Origin: Hydractinia symbiolongicarpus
Taxonomy: Eukaryota; Cnidaria; Hydrozoa; Anthoathecata; Hydractiniidae
Length of the DNA stretch: 64,000 bases
Reading direction: 5' to 3'
Assembly: GCF_029227915.1 (NCBI RefSeq)
Contig: NC_079882.1
Span: 25,549,001-25,613,000 of the forward strand
The notes below the pieces were generated by a model. That model made no database searches. It was not told where the DNA came from and saw nothing but the letters and a program-made list of their open reading frames with translations. A program made the translations under genes and the position numbers. Of the stretch, positions 1-13,400 are shown piece after piece (the stretch's first letter is position 1; the number at the start of each line of letters is the position of its first letter).

Positions 1-3000
1 AATATGCTTTTTAATTCATCTTCCGTTATTCCTTCGTCCTAAAGTGTTAGTAAAACTACTGAAAAAACTTTTAATATTATCTGGTATTTGTAAGGCAAGG
101 TATGCAGAGGGTAAATGATCCAACCAGCAACCCCTCCCCAATTTTTAGAAATTAACATAATAAATACTTTGAAAATATGCATGTCAAGAGACATCTATTT
201 TTACCTTTATAACCATTTGTTTGATAAGAAGTAACACAAATGCTCTCAGTGAGATGATTTCTTCCACAGAATCTGCAATTAAAAATTAATAGACTCAAAT
301 AAAACGATTGATGTTTCATGCTTATAATTTGATTAATGTAGTCCACACTAAAACATCCAAACTACAAACAATAATTACTTCAATCTTCTCTTTTGTCACC
401 TTTTAAGGTTTAAAACTTTGAGAAAATGTGGCAATTGTCCAACATAACATAATAATGATATGATAATGCTTATTATATCATTGACCCAAAACAAAAAAAA
501 GAATGATTTCCTGATATGTTGTCATTAAACTGAAATTTTGGTTCCTTGACATAATAAAAATTATCATATCATTTTTAAATGCTTTAACGCTTACTTTTCA
601 AAATAGGATTTGTCACTGAGTAAAATTTCCGTAATGTTAATATAAGACGTGGAACCCCAACTTCTTTTCTGATATATCCAGCATAGTCTAATCCTCCCAC
701 ATAGCCTGTTGCAAATAAGCTCAACAGATTCGATTGCAGTGATAAAGGTGTTTTAATCCACAATGCAGGTTCTAATAAGACATAATCTAACAAGCCACCT
801 AACAGTCCATTTGCACTTGTAGTTGCCATGAAATATCTGATAAAGAAAATTAAAAAATAGATACATTCAAGTGATATGTACATTTCAACATTTTAAAAAA
901 AAATTAAAATGTGAATTTTTGTTTACCTAGCTAAGCCCAATAATATATCCACAGTAGCTTCAGTTAAATGCACAGGAGAAGCCTTTTGAAGCAAGTGACC
1001 AATGATCATAAAACCTTGACTTTGTATCATTTGTTGCTGACAAACAGAGGATCCACGAAGGAGATCATAAATTAATCCAAGCAGCAGAGAGCTGTATTAA
1101 AAAAGTGGTAGCAAAATCAAATGTAAGTGATAATTCTGACATTACGTTTAATTTAATAATTGTTGTGGGATTTTACTTTTAGAAGTCGCAACGATAATGG
1201 AAAATCTGTGTAAACAAAGAAGAGTGCAAATGACTAAAAACAATTTCCAAGTATTTCTTAAAGATATTGTTTAAAATAAATGTAAAAATTCAAAAGAAAG
1301 CAGCTGTATTTCTACTAACTAAATGCCCATAGTTAGGTAAATTTAATAACTTTCCGTAAAGTTATGCTTACAACTTGAGATTAAATTAAATTTTACTTTG
1401 TCAAGAAGAATCATTTAAAATGTTTGACACATAATCAACCTGATTTTTATGGATTATGGTCATGTTAGGCATTTTCTCATATGAAATATGTATAAACCAG
1501 AGGATATGACAAATGACTTTTATCTAGTTATCAGAACTAAAGTAATATAATTTTAAGCAGTGCATCATATATAGGATCATGTGCTTTTGATGAACAACAA
1601 TGAAAATGGCTATATAAATTATGATATCAGCAATGCATACTCAAAATACTTTTTTTAAAATTTATTTAGTAATTACTTTCATGGAAAAGAGCTTGAAATT
1701 CTGTTTAAAATAATGTTTTTTTTTGACAAAATTTTAAGGAAATGTAAGGTTTTAAAATTTTCGTTGTTATTATTATACAAGATATAATAACATTATACTA
1801 TATGAATTAAAAAACTTTTTTACCATATACTTGGCTCTGGTTCATTTTGACCATCTAATGGACAATCAAGTTGTGTAAATAATGGAAACAACATCTAAAT
1901 AAATGACAAAGATAGAAATTATTTTCAGTTCATTAGTTTTGCTTAGAAGATGTATAAGAAATGTTTTATGTACACAATGTTAATAATAACTGCTTTACTA
2001 TGTGTAAAAACAAACAAAACAAACACTCACCTGGATACCACCAAGAGAGTGCATTGCGGCTTGAAGTGAATGAGTAACTACAGCTTGTACTCCCTGTCCA
2101 AATAAACCATAAAAATAGTCAACAGCATTTGAGAATACATCGGTGATAAAACGTTTCAGCAAAGCAGGTTTTGGACATATTTAGAACATTAAAACTATTT
2201 TACAAATAAGAATTATAATGAAAACTGTAAAAATAAATGGAAAACAAGTTTTCAAGGGTTTAGCCTTGATGTTTGTTTCCTTGCTTTAGAAGAGATTCAC
2301 TGATCCCAACCTCTGTTTGCCCCCTTGTGTTTCTTAAAGTCATTATTAAAAAAAGTGTATATATATATAACCAAATTTTTAAAATATTAAGGAAAAATAT
2401 AATGAAGAAGTTTTGGTGGTCAAGAACTTTCAAATCCCTAAGCAATGTTTTTTGTCTCAATGTTTGTCACCTCTATATTTTTATATGTTATGCAATCTTA
2501 GAAGAACTCACATTTAACATCAGCGCATGTGGTGAATGATAAAAACATAATTGGTTTTCAGTTGGTGAAGATTCCAAACATAATTCTCCGTCAACAGCTT
2601 TCGGATTGTAAGTAAACAGAAGACTCTGTGATAACTTTCCATCATAGATCAGCTAAAAGATATGAATAAAAAAAATATTTATAATATTGCAGAATTCTGT
2701 TGATGACATGTTGAAAAATGTTAAAGAAAAGGATGGCTGGGTTATGGGGTTTTTTTGTGACATATTTAGTGGTTCAGTCCATAGTATGAGTATAATTGGC
2801 AAGTGTTGTTACTATAGTAACAGGTAAATTGAGTGTAAGGAAATGAATTTGTACATCCAACTAACCTTTTTATCTGTTTCTGCTATTGTATTCTCCAGCT
2901 CATTTCTAAATTTGAATTTGCCCTAAAAATACAGAAAAATACAATGCATAAATTTGCTAGTTGAAAATGTTACTTATTACGTTTTTAGTGGGGTAGCATA

Positions 3001-6000
3001 CCTTATAACCAGGTCCAAGTCGGTATAAAGCAATTACAACATTATATGCTAACGGTTCAGCAAACAGATAAACAGCAGACATTTGACCTTTAAATTTATG
3101 TTTTGGATCATTCATATGTGATCCACCAATAAAACATTTATCCATTGTGTCTTTTGTCGAAGGCATTGTAATATCACCTGATGTAACCATTTGACCATTC
3201 ACAAATACTTTAACTTCACTGGATTTAAATCTATTATATGTATGTGACACACAAACATGGTACCACTAGAACACAAAATATTTATAAAATAAATATAAAT
3301 AAATATATGCAGGGATATGGACAACAAAACGCACGAAATAAAAATATATAACACAACTCACATGAAAATAACTAAATAAGAAAATCTTACAATTTGTGGT
3401 TCAAATTTTGCTTTTACAAGAGTTGTTTGTTTCCTTCCATTTTTACCCACAACTTCAACCACCAACATTGGTCCGGAAAAATGAGCATTGTATCCTATTC
3501 CACGGTTAGTAAAGAAGCTAAAAAGTTACACAGGATTTTTAGTATATATCAACAAAACCTTAAAGTAACTCCCAATAATCTCGAAAAATATTTTATGGTA
3601 GACTTACAAAACGGTTCCACTTCCTCATCCAAAAAAAGAACAAAAACATACCTATAAACACGTGGCCGGTTTTCCAATTCTGATGGTGAAAGATGGGCAG
3701 CATCTAATTGCAACCATACAGTGAATGTGCACCCTGGTTGATGAGGCCATTTTGATATTGGTGGTACAGTAATCGCCTGTATATAGCAAAATGAAATTAA
3801 ATAATCTCTAATTGTGATAGTGTGAACTCATAAACAACTGAAACAGCTTAAATAAACTTACTGCTTCAGATTTTCCAGAAAAGTTAAAATACACATCTGG
3901 GCCATGTTTCTCTGGCATTTTTCGTAAAATTTCCAACAACTTTAAAGCGTGAGAAGGCTGTAAAATAAAGAGAACTGCATTGTTAATAACAAATTTCGTT
4001 CATTTTGTAGATCCCAAAATTAATTCTGATTTACTGAAAAATAATTCTTACCCATTTCATAACATTTGTTCTTTGAAGTGATGAAAAAAAACATTTTAAT
4101 TCCCTGACAGTAATACTGTATGTTGCAAGATCACCAATTAAATCTATTGCTTTATCTAAACAAAGCAGGTGAACTGAAGTATTTTGACATGTAAATAAAG
4201 GGGAATATACACAATAAAATTAAATTAACAAAAATTTCCCATCATCATTCTTTTTTTTCTTTTGAAGCTGGTTAACGTTTAGTTTATTAAGATCATAAAA
4301 ATATGTTCTCTTTTGCAATGAAAAGTGTGCTAATAAATTGTGTGATTATTCAAAAAAAACTATTTTGCATGTTACAGAAAGAAGACAATTGCATCACTAT
4401 TTTAAAGAGAGGTACCTATAGAAAGCAAAGAAAACAATTTACTGAAAAGGATTAAAAAGTTATATGGACTAAAAGTTTAAACAGCTTGATTACAAAAGAT
4501 TGAAGAATAAAAGGTAGGCAATATTTTCCTGTTAGGCGATTCCAATTTAATTAGTTGTTCTACGGACGAAGTCGATAGTAACTTACGGTCGGTCGGTTGG
4601 CAAAATAAAAATAATTTTATCGAGAATATATGGTCGGAACAACAAAAACAATAATAAAAAATAACAACAGAGGAAGATGTTACAACAACAATTTTTTTCT
4701 ATGTATTTTCGCATAATATTTTCACATGTATTTTCGAATAATAATAATTTGTCTCACTAAAAAATATGTAACTAGTTCTCAAGGTGAAAAGATAAAAATA
4801 CTTGCATGATCAAAAACTTAAAAGTTATGCAGCAAGAATTATTCTTGTGCTGTTTTAAAAGTTGTAAAGAATATAATTGTATTGTGTAAAGAATATAATT
4901 GTATTGTTTTGAAAGTTATACAGCAAGTTATACTTGCACTGTTGGGAAACTTATACAGCAAGTTATTCTTCTCCTACTTAAAAAATAATAAACCAAACAA
5001 TGATATCTTTTATGCTCATTATATTTTCACGAGATGGGATGAGAAAATGTTTGTTTTTTTCATGTTTTTTTCTTTAAAACTTTTTTGCTTGATATTATTT
5101 TTTTGTTTTTGTGAAAATTAGGGTCAGTCAGGCCCATGGAACAACTAATTAAATTGGAGTCACCTTACATAATCTTTGTACTATCAAAAATTAATTTGTC
5201 AATTTAAATTAATCTTATATCCTCCCATAACAGCAATAGACAAAATTCTTATCTGACAAAACAAGAAAAAATGGCTACCTGCAACCTTTTCATCAGTTAG
5301 TGATGGCAACTGCTGCAGTAATTTGGATATCAAGCCAACTTTAGTACAAGACTGTAAATTCTTAATACTTTGCTTAAGCAAATTTTGTAATATTGATAAA
5401 ACTTCAAGCTAAAAGGGAAAGTGTGAGAGTAAAAAAGTTATATTTTTACGTGGTGAATTATAAAAATAATAAATCATAAAAAACTACCTGTCTTTCTGGA
5501 GATAATGATTCAACTAAGTGTAATAAAACCAAAACATTAAATGGTTCGGTCAAAACATAGTTTGACTTCAAGTCAAATGTACCATCCACGCACTAGAAAA
5601 TAGATTTAAACATCTAAATAAAACTCTTTTGAGTATGACGGTAAATCAACTAAATTATTGACATATCACTGTACGTATGCACACATACAAAACTTAAATA
5701 AATTTATACCCTGCATACACAAAAAACGTTATTTAAGGATGTTATGCATACACACCCCAACAGGCAAAGAAAGAACAAATACATTGGGCGAATTACTTTA
5801 TTTATAAATTTAAAGTATAAAAAAAAGACGAAAATGTTTTTTTGCTCTTTTTATGAGGTTTTAATTATTTTGGTATAAGTTGCTTATTAACCTAATTTCT
5901 TCAATTAATACAGTCTGTTGTTTATACATTTTGTTTGTATGCATGCAGTCATATCTATTGTCCTTAACACAAAATCAAAACAATGCATCATGCTAGATTA

Positions 6001-7866
6001 GATAGCTTTATAAAGGCAACGTCACAAATCTTGGTGTTAGAGTCACCCAACCAACCCTATTTTTAGATTGCAACTTATGACAAATATATAGTGTTTTAGA
6101 AGAAATAGACAAAAAATATTAATGCTCATTGTTTCACCATAGCCATTGTTATTGTGCTTCACTTTTAATTAGTAGTGGTGAGTGCCAAAGGTCCTGCAAA
6201 GTAGTTCAAAATGGTACGGGGAAGCTCCGTATAAATGAGAAGTGTAATTTATTATCTTGGCGTGCATTGATAGCTGGACACAATTTTTTTTCAAATTTTT
6301 GAGTTTATCAATAATTTTCTATTTATTTATGCCTAAAATGCATATTTTACAGAATAGTCATTTCAGACATTAGATACATACGATACATAGCTATATACAA
6401 CAGCTATATCCTGTTCTTATTCCAGCCGACCAAAAACATATTTTAGGCCTAAAATTACTTTAACGCCATATATTTGTGACGTCCACCATGTTATGTGAAC
6501 ACCTAAATTATGTGATTTCACTTTTCTCAATGACTTTCTCCGTTCTTAGTTTTAAGTCTAGCATCTATGATATTACCAATTCCACTGGTACTGAAACTTG
6601 TGTACTTTACAGAACATAAAGCCCAAACATCACTGGCGTAGCTCTGCATTGAGAAAATTTGTGTGCAGTGGGGGTATGACATTTTAATCTATTGTTATCT
6701 TTGTAATCATTAAATACAAAACAAAACTATATTATTATGAAACTAGACAGGCTGGAGAATATTTTTAGAAAAAATTTTTCATCTCACATTTGAATTAACA
6801 TGTCACAGGATTAAGACGTACATCATGCAACTAAGAAATTTTGACAATTCTTTTTTGGCTTGCTCCTGTTTAAATACCCGTAGTGTATATTTGTATGCGC
6901 TTTTGCATATGTATATGTTCATCCGCTATTCGTACGAAAAGTGCTTTAGGGTTAGGGTTAGGATTCTTTTTTTCCTTTTTTCCTGCGTAAATATGTCATA
7001 TATTACGTATGAATAACGCTATGCACTATTAATACGCACTTTACGTACGAATAGCGGATGAACATATATGTATGCACCATATTAAAGTGCGTATGAATAT
7101 ACAGTTCCTTAAATACCCACCCCATTCCTGATTCACTGGCATTTTGCAATTTTATTTTAATAAAAAGGCTATAGTAAAAAACATAAAGTTATTTAGCGAG
7201 CAGAGTTGCCAGATCGTTGCTGGAGTTTTTTGTTTAGATAATGATTTAATAACAACGGTATACGCTATCTTTTCGCAAAGATATAAACTAAAAAAGGCCC
7301 TAATTCCTCTTTTCCCTATGCTTGATACCTGCCACAAAAATGTTAAAGTCTGCTAAACATTTAAACAAAGAAATCTGTCTGTATATAGCTAAGACAAAAG
7401 TTCAGCTAGCTACACAAAAACAACGTATCATTAGCAGTAGCAAGCCATAGATAGCTCACACAAAATCACTAGGCTGCTACACAAAGCAATGCAAATGTCT
7501 GAGCCAGCTAGTTTGGTAGTGCTTGTGATTGCTTCTAACTTAGCTAGCTTAATAATGCAAGATTGTACATACAAAATTTAAAACTCCATCCACCAACTTT
7601 TTTTCCTCTTCTTTTTGTGATAGGGGAACATGGTCACCACTGCCACTTTCACTTCCTGCCAAAAGATCCGTCTTTAACACTTCGAATTTAGCTTTTGCTG
7701 CATTCTTAGCATTTTCGCTATTAAAGAATGTCAAAGATGATCTAGAAATACTATGTAAATAAGGAGGATGTTTTGGATTATTGCTTTTGTCTTTATTGTT
7801 TCCATTTTGTTCCACTTTCTCTGATTTATCTTGCAGGTCCACATTAGCCGTAGCTCCGTCCGCCAT
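1..7866 (-). CDS. NBEA: Neurobeachin/LRBA-family BEACH protein, N-terminal part (gene runs off left edge)
   Basis: Large scaffold of vesicle trafficking and membrane-protein sorting. Exons read on the minus strand: 7866-7573, 5592-5488, 5408-5279, 4155-4052, 3957-3862, 3776-3652, 3517-3391, 3265-3002, 2922-2866, 2652-2512, 2093-2031, 1894-1824, 1091-927, 836-595, 272-205 and 38 to off the edge. All joins keep phase. The product aligns along the N-terminal armadillo region and ConA-like lectin domain of [17 protein letters not shown], then [53 protein letters not shown], and EEIISLRAF near the edge. The BEACH, PH and WD40 parts would lie left of the window. I start at the ATG at 7866 (MADG), because the reading frame further upstream opens only with TTG. 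The acidic, Lys-rich leader is family-typical. NBEA and LRBA are vertebrate paralogues, so the symbol stands for the undivided family. Confidence 0.93.
5593..7572. other. Long intron 1 of the neurobeachin-like gene
   Basis: About 2 kb between the first and second neurobeachin coding exons. It holds the foldback repeat at 6870-7110 and otherwise low-complexity AT-rich sequence. I see no exon-like open frame matching the family here: the coding join from GVLNF to CVDG corresponds to a continuous stretch in vertebrate neurobeachins. Confidence 0.6.
6870..7110. repeat. Foldback (inverted-repeat) element with telomere-like TTAGGG units in its loop
   Basis: Left arm about 6870-6944 and right arm about 7034-7113 are imperfect inverted repeats. 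The core GTTCATCCGCTATTCGTACG at 6917 returns inverted at about 7043-7063, and both outer ends carry TTAAATACCC. The loop contains three TTAGGG units at about 6947-6962. There is no coding frame, and the structure fits a small non-autonomous foldback DNA element inside neurobeachin intron 1. Confidence 0.7.
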
Positions 7867-8060
7867 TACAACATTTCGAAGGCGAATGCCAATAACAAAA
7901 GCAAGTGGCTTTTCCACGGCATCCAAAAAACGCTGGGATGAGAGAAGTCTCCCTCATTGCAAAAAATAAGTTCATTTTTGATTCTCTTATTAAAATTCAT
8001 TGTAATCCTTTTTGGTATTACAAATGATTTCTATGTAATCTATTTTAGACATCAATCGGG

Positions 8061-8135
8061 CCAACCTCGTTTTAGGACATTCTATCTTGACTTGCTTTAA
8101 TGACGAAGAGCTAAGAGACCCTGGGAATGAGGAAA
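8061..8135. mobile_element. AACCTCGT-type foldback MITE, copy 1
   Basis: Left end CAACCTCGTTTTAGGAC and right end GACCCTGGGAATGAGG are imperfect inverted repeats about 75 bp apart. It belongs to the same short family as copies at 8575, 8950, 10977, 12241, 13517, 14061, 14541 and 18890. No coding capacity. Confidence 0.6.
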
Positions 8136-8574
8136 CTTGAATTTTTTCAGGAATAATAACCGATAAAAACGTTCACAGATGTTTTAACAACTATTGGGAG
8201 CAAAAACTTCAATATACGCGAGAAATTTAAAATTTCACGTGTATGATAATTATGCTTCAATAAAAAAAACGAAAACATGCAATATCGCTACGTAAACTCG
8301 AAAGCATGAAAGCCGACACGTCAAATACTACGTAAAGTATTTCACATTAAGGTCCATTTTTTTACTTCCATAGGCTATTTTTTTACTTCATATCTGGGGC
8401 GCGTTGTTAAGACCGTTTTACGAAAATGCGGTTTTAACGAGGGGTTAAACAGCTTCCAACGAACACTCGTTCAAAAGTTATGAGCAAGTAATCACATGAT
8501 CTTTTATAAACTCTTGATACATGTGACTGATTTGCTACACTACGAAATGCAACTTTAAAATTCAGAAGCGTCGC

Positions 8575-8640
8575 ACAACCTCGTCTCCAAAACTTCTTTC
8601 AAAACACCAAAACCTAACAAACTCCAGGAACGAGGTTAAG
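8575..8640. mobile_element. AACCTCGT-type foldback MITE, copy 2
   Basis: Begins CACAACCTCGTCTCC and ends CAGGAACGAGGTTA, about 65 bp in total, with the ends in inverted orientation. It is the shortest full copy in the window. Confidence 0.6.
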
Positions 8641-8949
8641 AATCACGCATGGCCTGGTCTCTGGGTACCTTTCTGTGACAGTAGAAAAAAAAAGAAGAGT
8701 GTCTCAAGCATTTACGAAGGAGCGATTTTGTTTTTATTAAACTAGATCCTCGCACACATCGATCAGGTTAAGTTGTTTAAAACTTATCGTGATCTATCTC
8801 GATCTCATATTATATTTACTTCAACAATTTAAATTGAATCTTTAAATTTAAGGAAACACCGTAAAGATTATGGAAATCTTATAATAGATTAATTATCGCT
8901 TGGAATTGATTTCAATGAAAGTTATATGCTCGCCTTGATGTCTCAGGTC

Positions 8950-9052
8950 AGCCTCGTCCCCAGGGCTTATTAGGCTTTTTATATTTAGACGGCCTGAACT
9001 TGTTCGGTCCGCGCAAATGTAAAAAGCTTAATAGGTCCTGGGAACGAGGTTA
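8950..9052. mobile_element. AACCTCGT-type foldback MITE, copy 3
   Basis: The left end CCTCGTCCCCAGGGCTTATT and the right end AATAGGTCCTGGGAACGAGG are near-perfect inverted repeats. Inner arms include TTAGGCTTTTTA opposite AAAAAGCTTAATA. It is about 100 bp, the best-preserved palindrome of the family here. Confidence 0.75.
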
Positions 9053-9485
9053 GTCTAGGGTAGCTCGGAAACTTATTAATTTTATAGTTAGCAATACGTA
9101 ATAAAAAATATTGTTTTACAGGATAGGATATAAAATAGAGACGATTTAGGAAAAAATAAAAAACAATAAAGCAAGCACATTTGACCTAGTTAACTGATCG
9201 ATTGTCCATAATACACAAAGACATTTTAACCTTTGTTTACAAATACCTTCGTTAAAAAGGTTTGCTCGGCTGAGTTAAGGACTGACCCTACGCAGTTGAA
9301 TTCTGTCGGATTTTAGTTGCACACTATGAGGACAATCAATCGTGTTTAACCAACGGCTAAATTCAAACAAACACAGCTAATACCCATGGGTATTAGCTGT
9401 GTGGGAAGCATGGGAAGCACTTTGCTTAAAACATTGAGGTAGAAATGATTTGTCCGATATAAATCACGTCGTGAACAAAAAACAA

Positions 9486-9735
9486 TAACAGTTTCCAGCT
9501 ATTAAACTGTTTTTACTCGGCGTCTGATCAAGGATGATACCTTTTTTACAAGCTGCACGTCTCATGCATTCCAGTGGTTAAAACGGGAAGTGAGTTTACT
9601 CCCCAGGTACTTTCATTGTATACATTGAAATATACGGGCCACGTCCGGGATTTACAGGAAACCAAGAATTTCCAGTTTTCAGCGATTGAACTGCTTTTAC
9701 TCGGGTTTTGACATAAATGATACCATTTTGCCTAA
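9486..9735. repeat. Pair of diverged direct repeats
   Basis: Two segments, about 9486-9550 and 9666-9735, share a diverged pattern: TTTCCAGCTATTAAACTG against TTTTCAGCGATTGAACTG, then CTTTTACTCGG or its variant, then GATGATACC or ATGATACCA. The spacing is about 180 bp. They may be remnants of a repeat or duplicated regulatory sequence upstream of the GPCR; the sequence does not decide. Confidence 0.5.
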
Positions 9736-10481
9736 AAATAACCTAATCTGGTCATAAAAATTCGTTTGCTACCGGCGTTATTCTTCCTCCCTTCTCATCC
9801 GAAAATCTCTTTGAGATAAACGTCGAGGCTTATCTCAAGAGCTCTGTGGAAGGAGGAGTTGAGAGGGCGTGAGGAAAATGAATATAGCTGGGTCCCCTTC
9901 CAAAGAGACATCAGCATCCTTTAATCAAACAAATTAAATCTTAAGTCTGCTATGAATATTTGTGATGAAACCAAGAATTTGTATATGAATGTAACTAAGA
10001 AAGGATTATTGGAATTTTCCCCAAAAATAATGTGAAATTTTTCTAACTAAACGACATGGAAACAAGGTTGAAAAGTTTATTTTACGTGTTTGAAAAATTA
10101 TCACTGGTTATCTTTAATCTCCCTTGATAATTGAGTTAATTAAATAACTAATGCAGTCATCATACTTAAACATCCAGTGCGGCAGCTTAAAAGACATCAT
10201 CTTTAAACCTGAGCCCGTTTTTAACATCTCAAATACCTAAAAATTTGTTGGAAGAAGGAAAAAGTAGAAAACTCAGCTCATGAGGTCACCAGATCCTTGG
10301 TAATATGGGTGTATCGAGTGGGCGGCCATGAATTGATAAGGTTATGTATTTTAATCATTTCTTTTGCACGAAATAAAATAAGCAATTATGAATCTTTCAA
10401 TAGTTTTTTATATTGTTGATTTTCTGCTCAATACAAAATATTCTTTTGACAACAGAATGAGCTGTCATAAAAAGTTTGATT

Positions 10482-13400
10482 ATGAAACTTTTAAAGTTAT
10501 GGATATTTCTGATATTTTTTTTAAATCTAGCGAATGCTCAAGGTAGGTGATTCCATATCCATGTGATCCAAATCTTTGAATTTACTTTATGTGCAACTCA
10601 ATATCTTTTATTGCGTTGCTTGTAAGCTTTTTCCCTCCAGCTTGTAAGACACAAAATTTTGCCGTTGTGTCTTAACCTGAGGCTACAAAAATGGTGCCTA
10701 AGGTTCTAGTTGAAAAAGCGATAATGTGAGTTTACGAAACTACTTTTGTGTTTTTGCAGCACTTTAGTGATTTTTTTTACGTAACCTAGTTCCCAAGACT
10801 TTATTCAATGGGAAAGCGCGAATATATTTACTTTATGTGTTTCCATGTAAATTTCCACTAATACCACCAGCACAACCTCTGTTTTCTTTCTTCTCGCAAT
10901 ATTCGTTAATCAGACTGTGAAAGAGTTGAAAATAAAATTAAATAAATTAAATTATTTCCCACTTGTAATCGTGTTTCCAACCTTGATCCCGGGGTTCTTT
11001 GCCTCTCTATTATAACGGCTCTGAATAATCATCCTGGTATATAAAAAGCCCTGGGGCGAGGTTGTCGTTTTTCCTAATTTAGTTACATAGTGTTTACTAA
11101 CCTCTATTGTATTGGGACAACTATTTTTTAGACATCAAATTTTTGTCAGAACCATTCATTGTAACTCAGTTTGCTGGTTTTCAAGTTTCAATACCAGGCT
11201 GTAAAGTGATGTCATCAAATAATGATCTAAATGTCACAGCTTTTTGGTTCAAAAATGGTAGCAGGATCAAAGATGCAGTTATAACACCAACGATGGAAAA
11301 CAACACGTTCGTGTTTTCACGTTTCTTTAGTTCTTTTGTTACTTTTACTGACGAAGGAGTATACCAGTGTGGCATCAACCTAAACGAAAGCCAACTTCTG
11401 CTGTCCGCTGAAATTTCTTTAATTATTAAAGGTGAGAAACTTAAAGTAAATGAGATCACAGATGTATCTCAAAAAAAATTAAGAAATCAAAATCAAAAGT
11501 TGGCCTAAATTTCTATTCCATGTACCTTCTACAACCATACTACATCTATAACAACGTCAAAAAATACTCTTTAATTTCACTTCAAATTTATTTAGAAATA
11601 AGTGTTAAGTTTGTAAAAAATCCGACTGCAATAGAAAGTAATGAGAAAAACAGAATTGCATTATCTGGATGTGCATACGAATCAATTGTTAATCTAAATG
11701 CAAATGCATATTGGTTGATCAATGGTAACAGGAAAATTAAAACTGCCTACTGGTCCGGCGGATCGTCTCCATATCATTTTCCATACATGCAGATTTACGA
11801 AAAAGGATACTATCAGTGCGGTGTATATGATCCCTTTAGAATGAAAACACCAGTATTGTCAGGAAATGCGAGTGTCACCTATTTCCAAGGTTTGTATTAA
11901 ATATATGTATATGAATTAAATATATATATTTTTAACCCTTAAGGGCAATATATAGACAATGGAGATGCTATAGTAACGCTATAGTCTTTTATTAGAACAA
12001 TTTTATAAAAAGAATGAGGCCGACAATGGCTAAATAATAAGTAGAAAGTAAGAACTAGTGGAGAGGTTCAAATTTGACAGGTTTATATTTTTTCCAAAAT
12101 CCATTTTCAAAACAAAATTTTTTTGCATCGCAAATATTTGTAATTTGCTGTAAAATAAAAAAATGCCCAAAATATATTTTGGGCTAAAGCTTCTTGGTTC
12201 TTATAGAAGAAGTTTCTTACACAAACTTGACAGTGTGTTACAACCTTGTTCCCAGCGTATGCTGTCTATTTTTATTAAGGGATGGCGAGACGAACATAAA
12301 GGAGATAATAGGTACTGCAAACGAGGTTGTTTGTGTTGTTGCATTCCTGCGTAATCTTCCCCTCCCACTCGAGTTTTAAGCAACTTTTTTATCAACATAT
12401 TTTTTACTTTATTGACAAAACATTTTATTGTCTTTTTAGCAAACATTGGAAACCCGAGGTTAGTTACAATTCCGGAATATGCAAGTGATGCGTTTGAAAT
12501 AGAAGGCTGCTTGTTTAGTTTTTCAACAGGTCTAAGAATACAAGCTTATTGGTACAAAGATGGGGTAATGCTATCGGTTGCTTCGTACGAACTTATTTCT
12601 AAGGATAATTACAAATTTAAAAACTTCAAAATTTCAAGAAGCAGTTTAAAAGATGCGGGACATTATCAGTGTCGAGTGATCAACAACGAGTGGTTGGTGA
12701 AAACAATAGAATCTCGCAACGTCACAATCACATTGAAACGTAAGTATGTCCCTGATGTAGCAGGTTGAAGGGCAGAGCCAACAAATTGGTTTCAAAAGTG
12801 GAACACCTATAAAAATAGGAGCTCCAGAGATTGATTAAAATGCTACTTAAACTCTAATGTATTACTTTTATAGAATGCAACAAATAGTGTTTCGGAAGCT
12901 ATCAAGGCTATCTCCGAAAAGTTGAAACGGGGCCATGCCACTCTCTGCGGTTTCGTGAACCCTTTATATATAAGAAACACCTTCTATGTTTGCACAGACT
13001 TATTAAGGACTTTCTTCAGGTTTTGTCTCAACGCTATAAAACATCTTGCTATTAAGCTTTGCTTGTTGCAAAGTATGTCTTCTTATTCTTGCATTGTATG
13101 TAATCGACTGACCACATTTATATTTCCAGCTGTGGAAGTTATATTTACGACACCTCCAAAAATTATCCATACTAAAAGAGGAATCCAAGTGACTGGCTGC
13201 TCATATAATACTTCAAGAAATACAAACGTTTCTTCTTTTTGGTATGTAAATGGTGCAGTGCGTATTATACAAGCTGACGTCAGCAAAAACAATAACAGTT
13301 ATGCCATGTCATCTTTAAATATTGATAGCTACGATTTGATTGGCTGGTACAAATGCGTGGCATTTGATAATAACATCATGCTAAAAGCAGCTTCGTCGAA

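Larger units (their letters stand above)
7867..10481. other. Intergenic region between divergent neurobeachin and adhesion-GPCR genes
   Basis: This 2.6 kb must hold both promoters of a divergent gene pair. I see no convincing coding exon. It carries three members of the AACCTCGT foldback family (8061-8135, 8575-8640, 8950-9052), a pair of diverged direct repeats (about 9486-9550 and 9666-9735), and scattered AT-rich tracts. Promoter elements cannot be assigned from sequence alone. Confidence 0.6.

Noticed and set aside
6947-6962. TTAGGG repeats as a telomere end
   Set aside because: Only three units, internal, inside a foldback loop and a neurobeachin intron.
7867-7926. Upstream extension of the neurobeachin reading frame to 7926
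   Set aside because: The frame opens there with TTG, not ATG; the first ATG (7866, MADG) is a more natural start.
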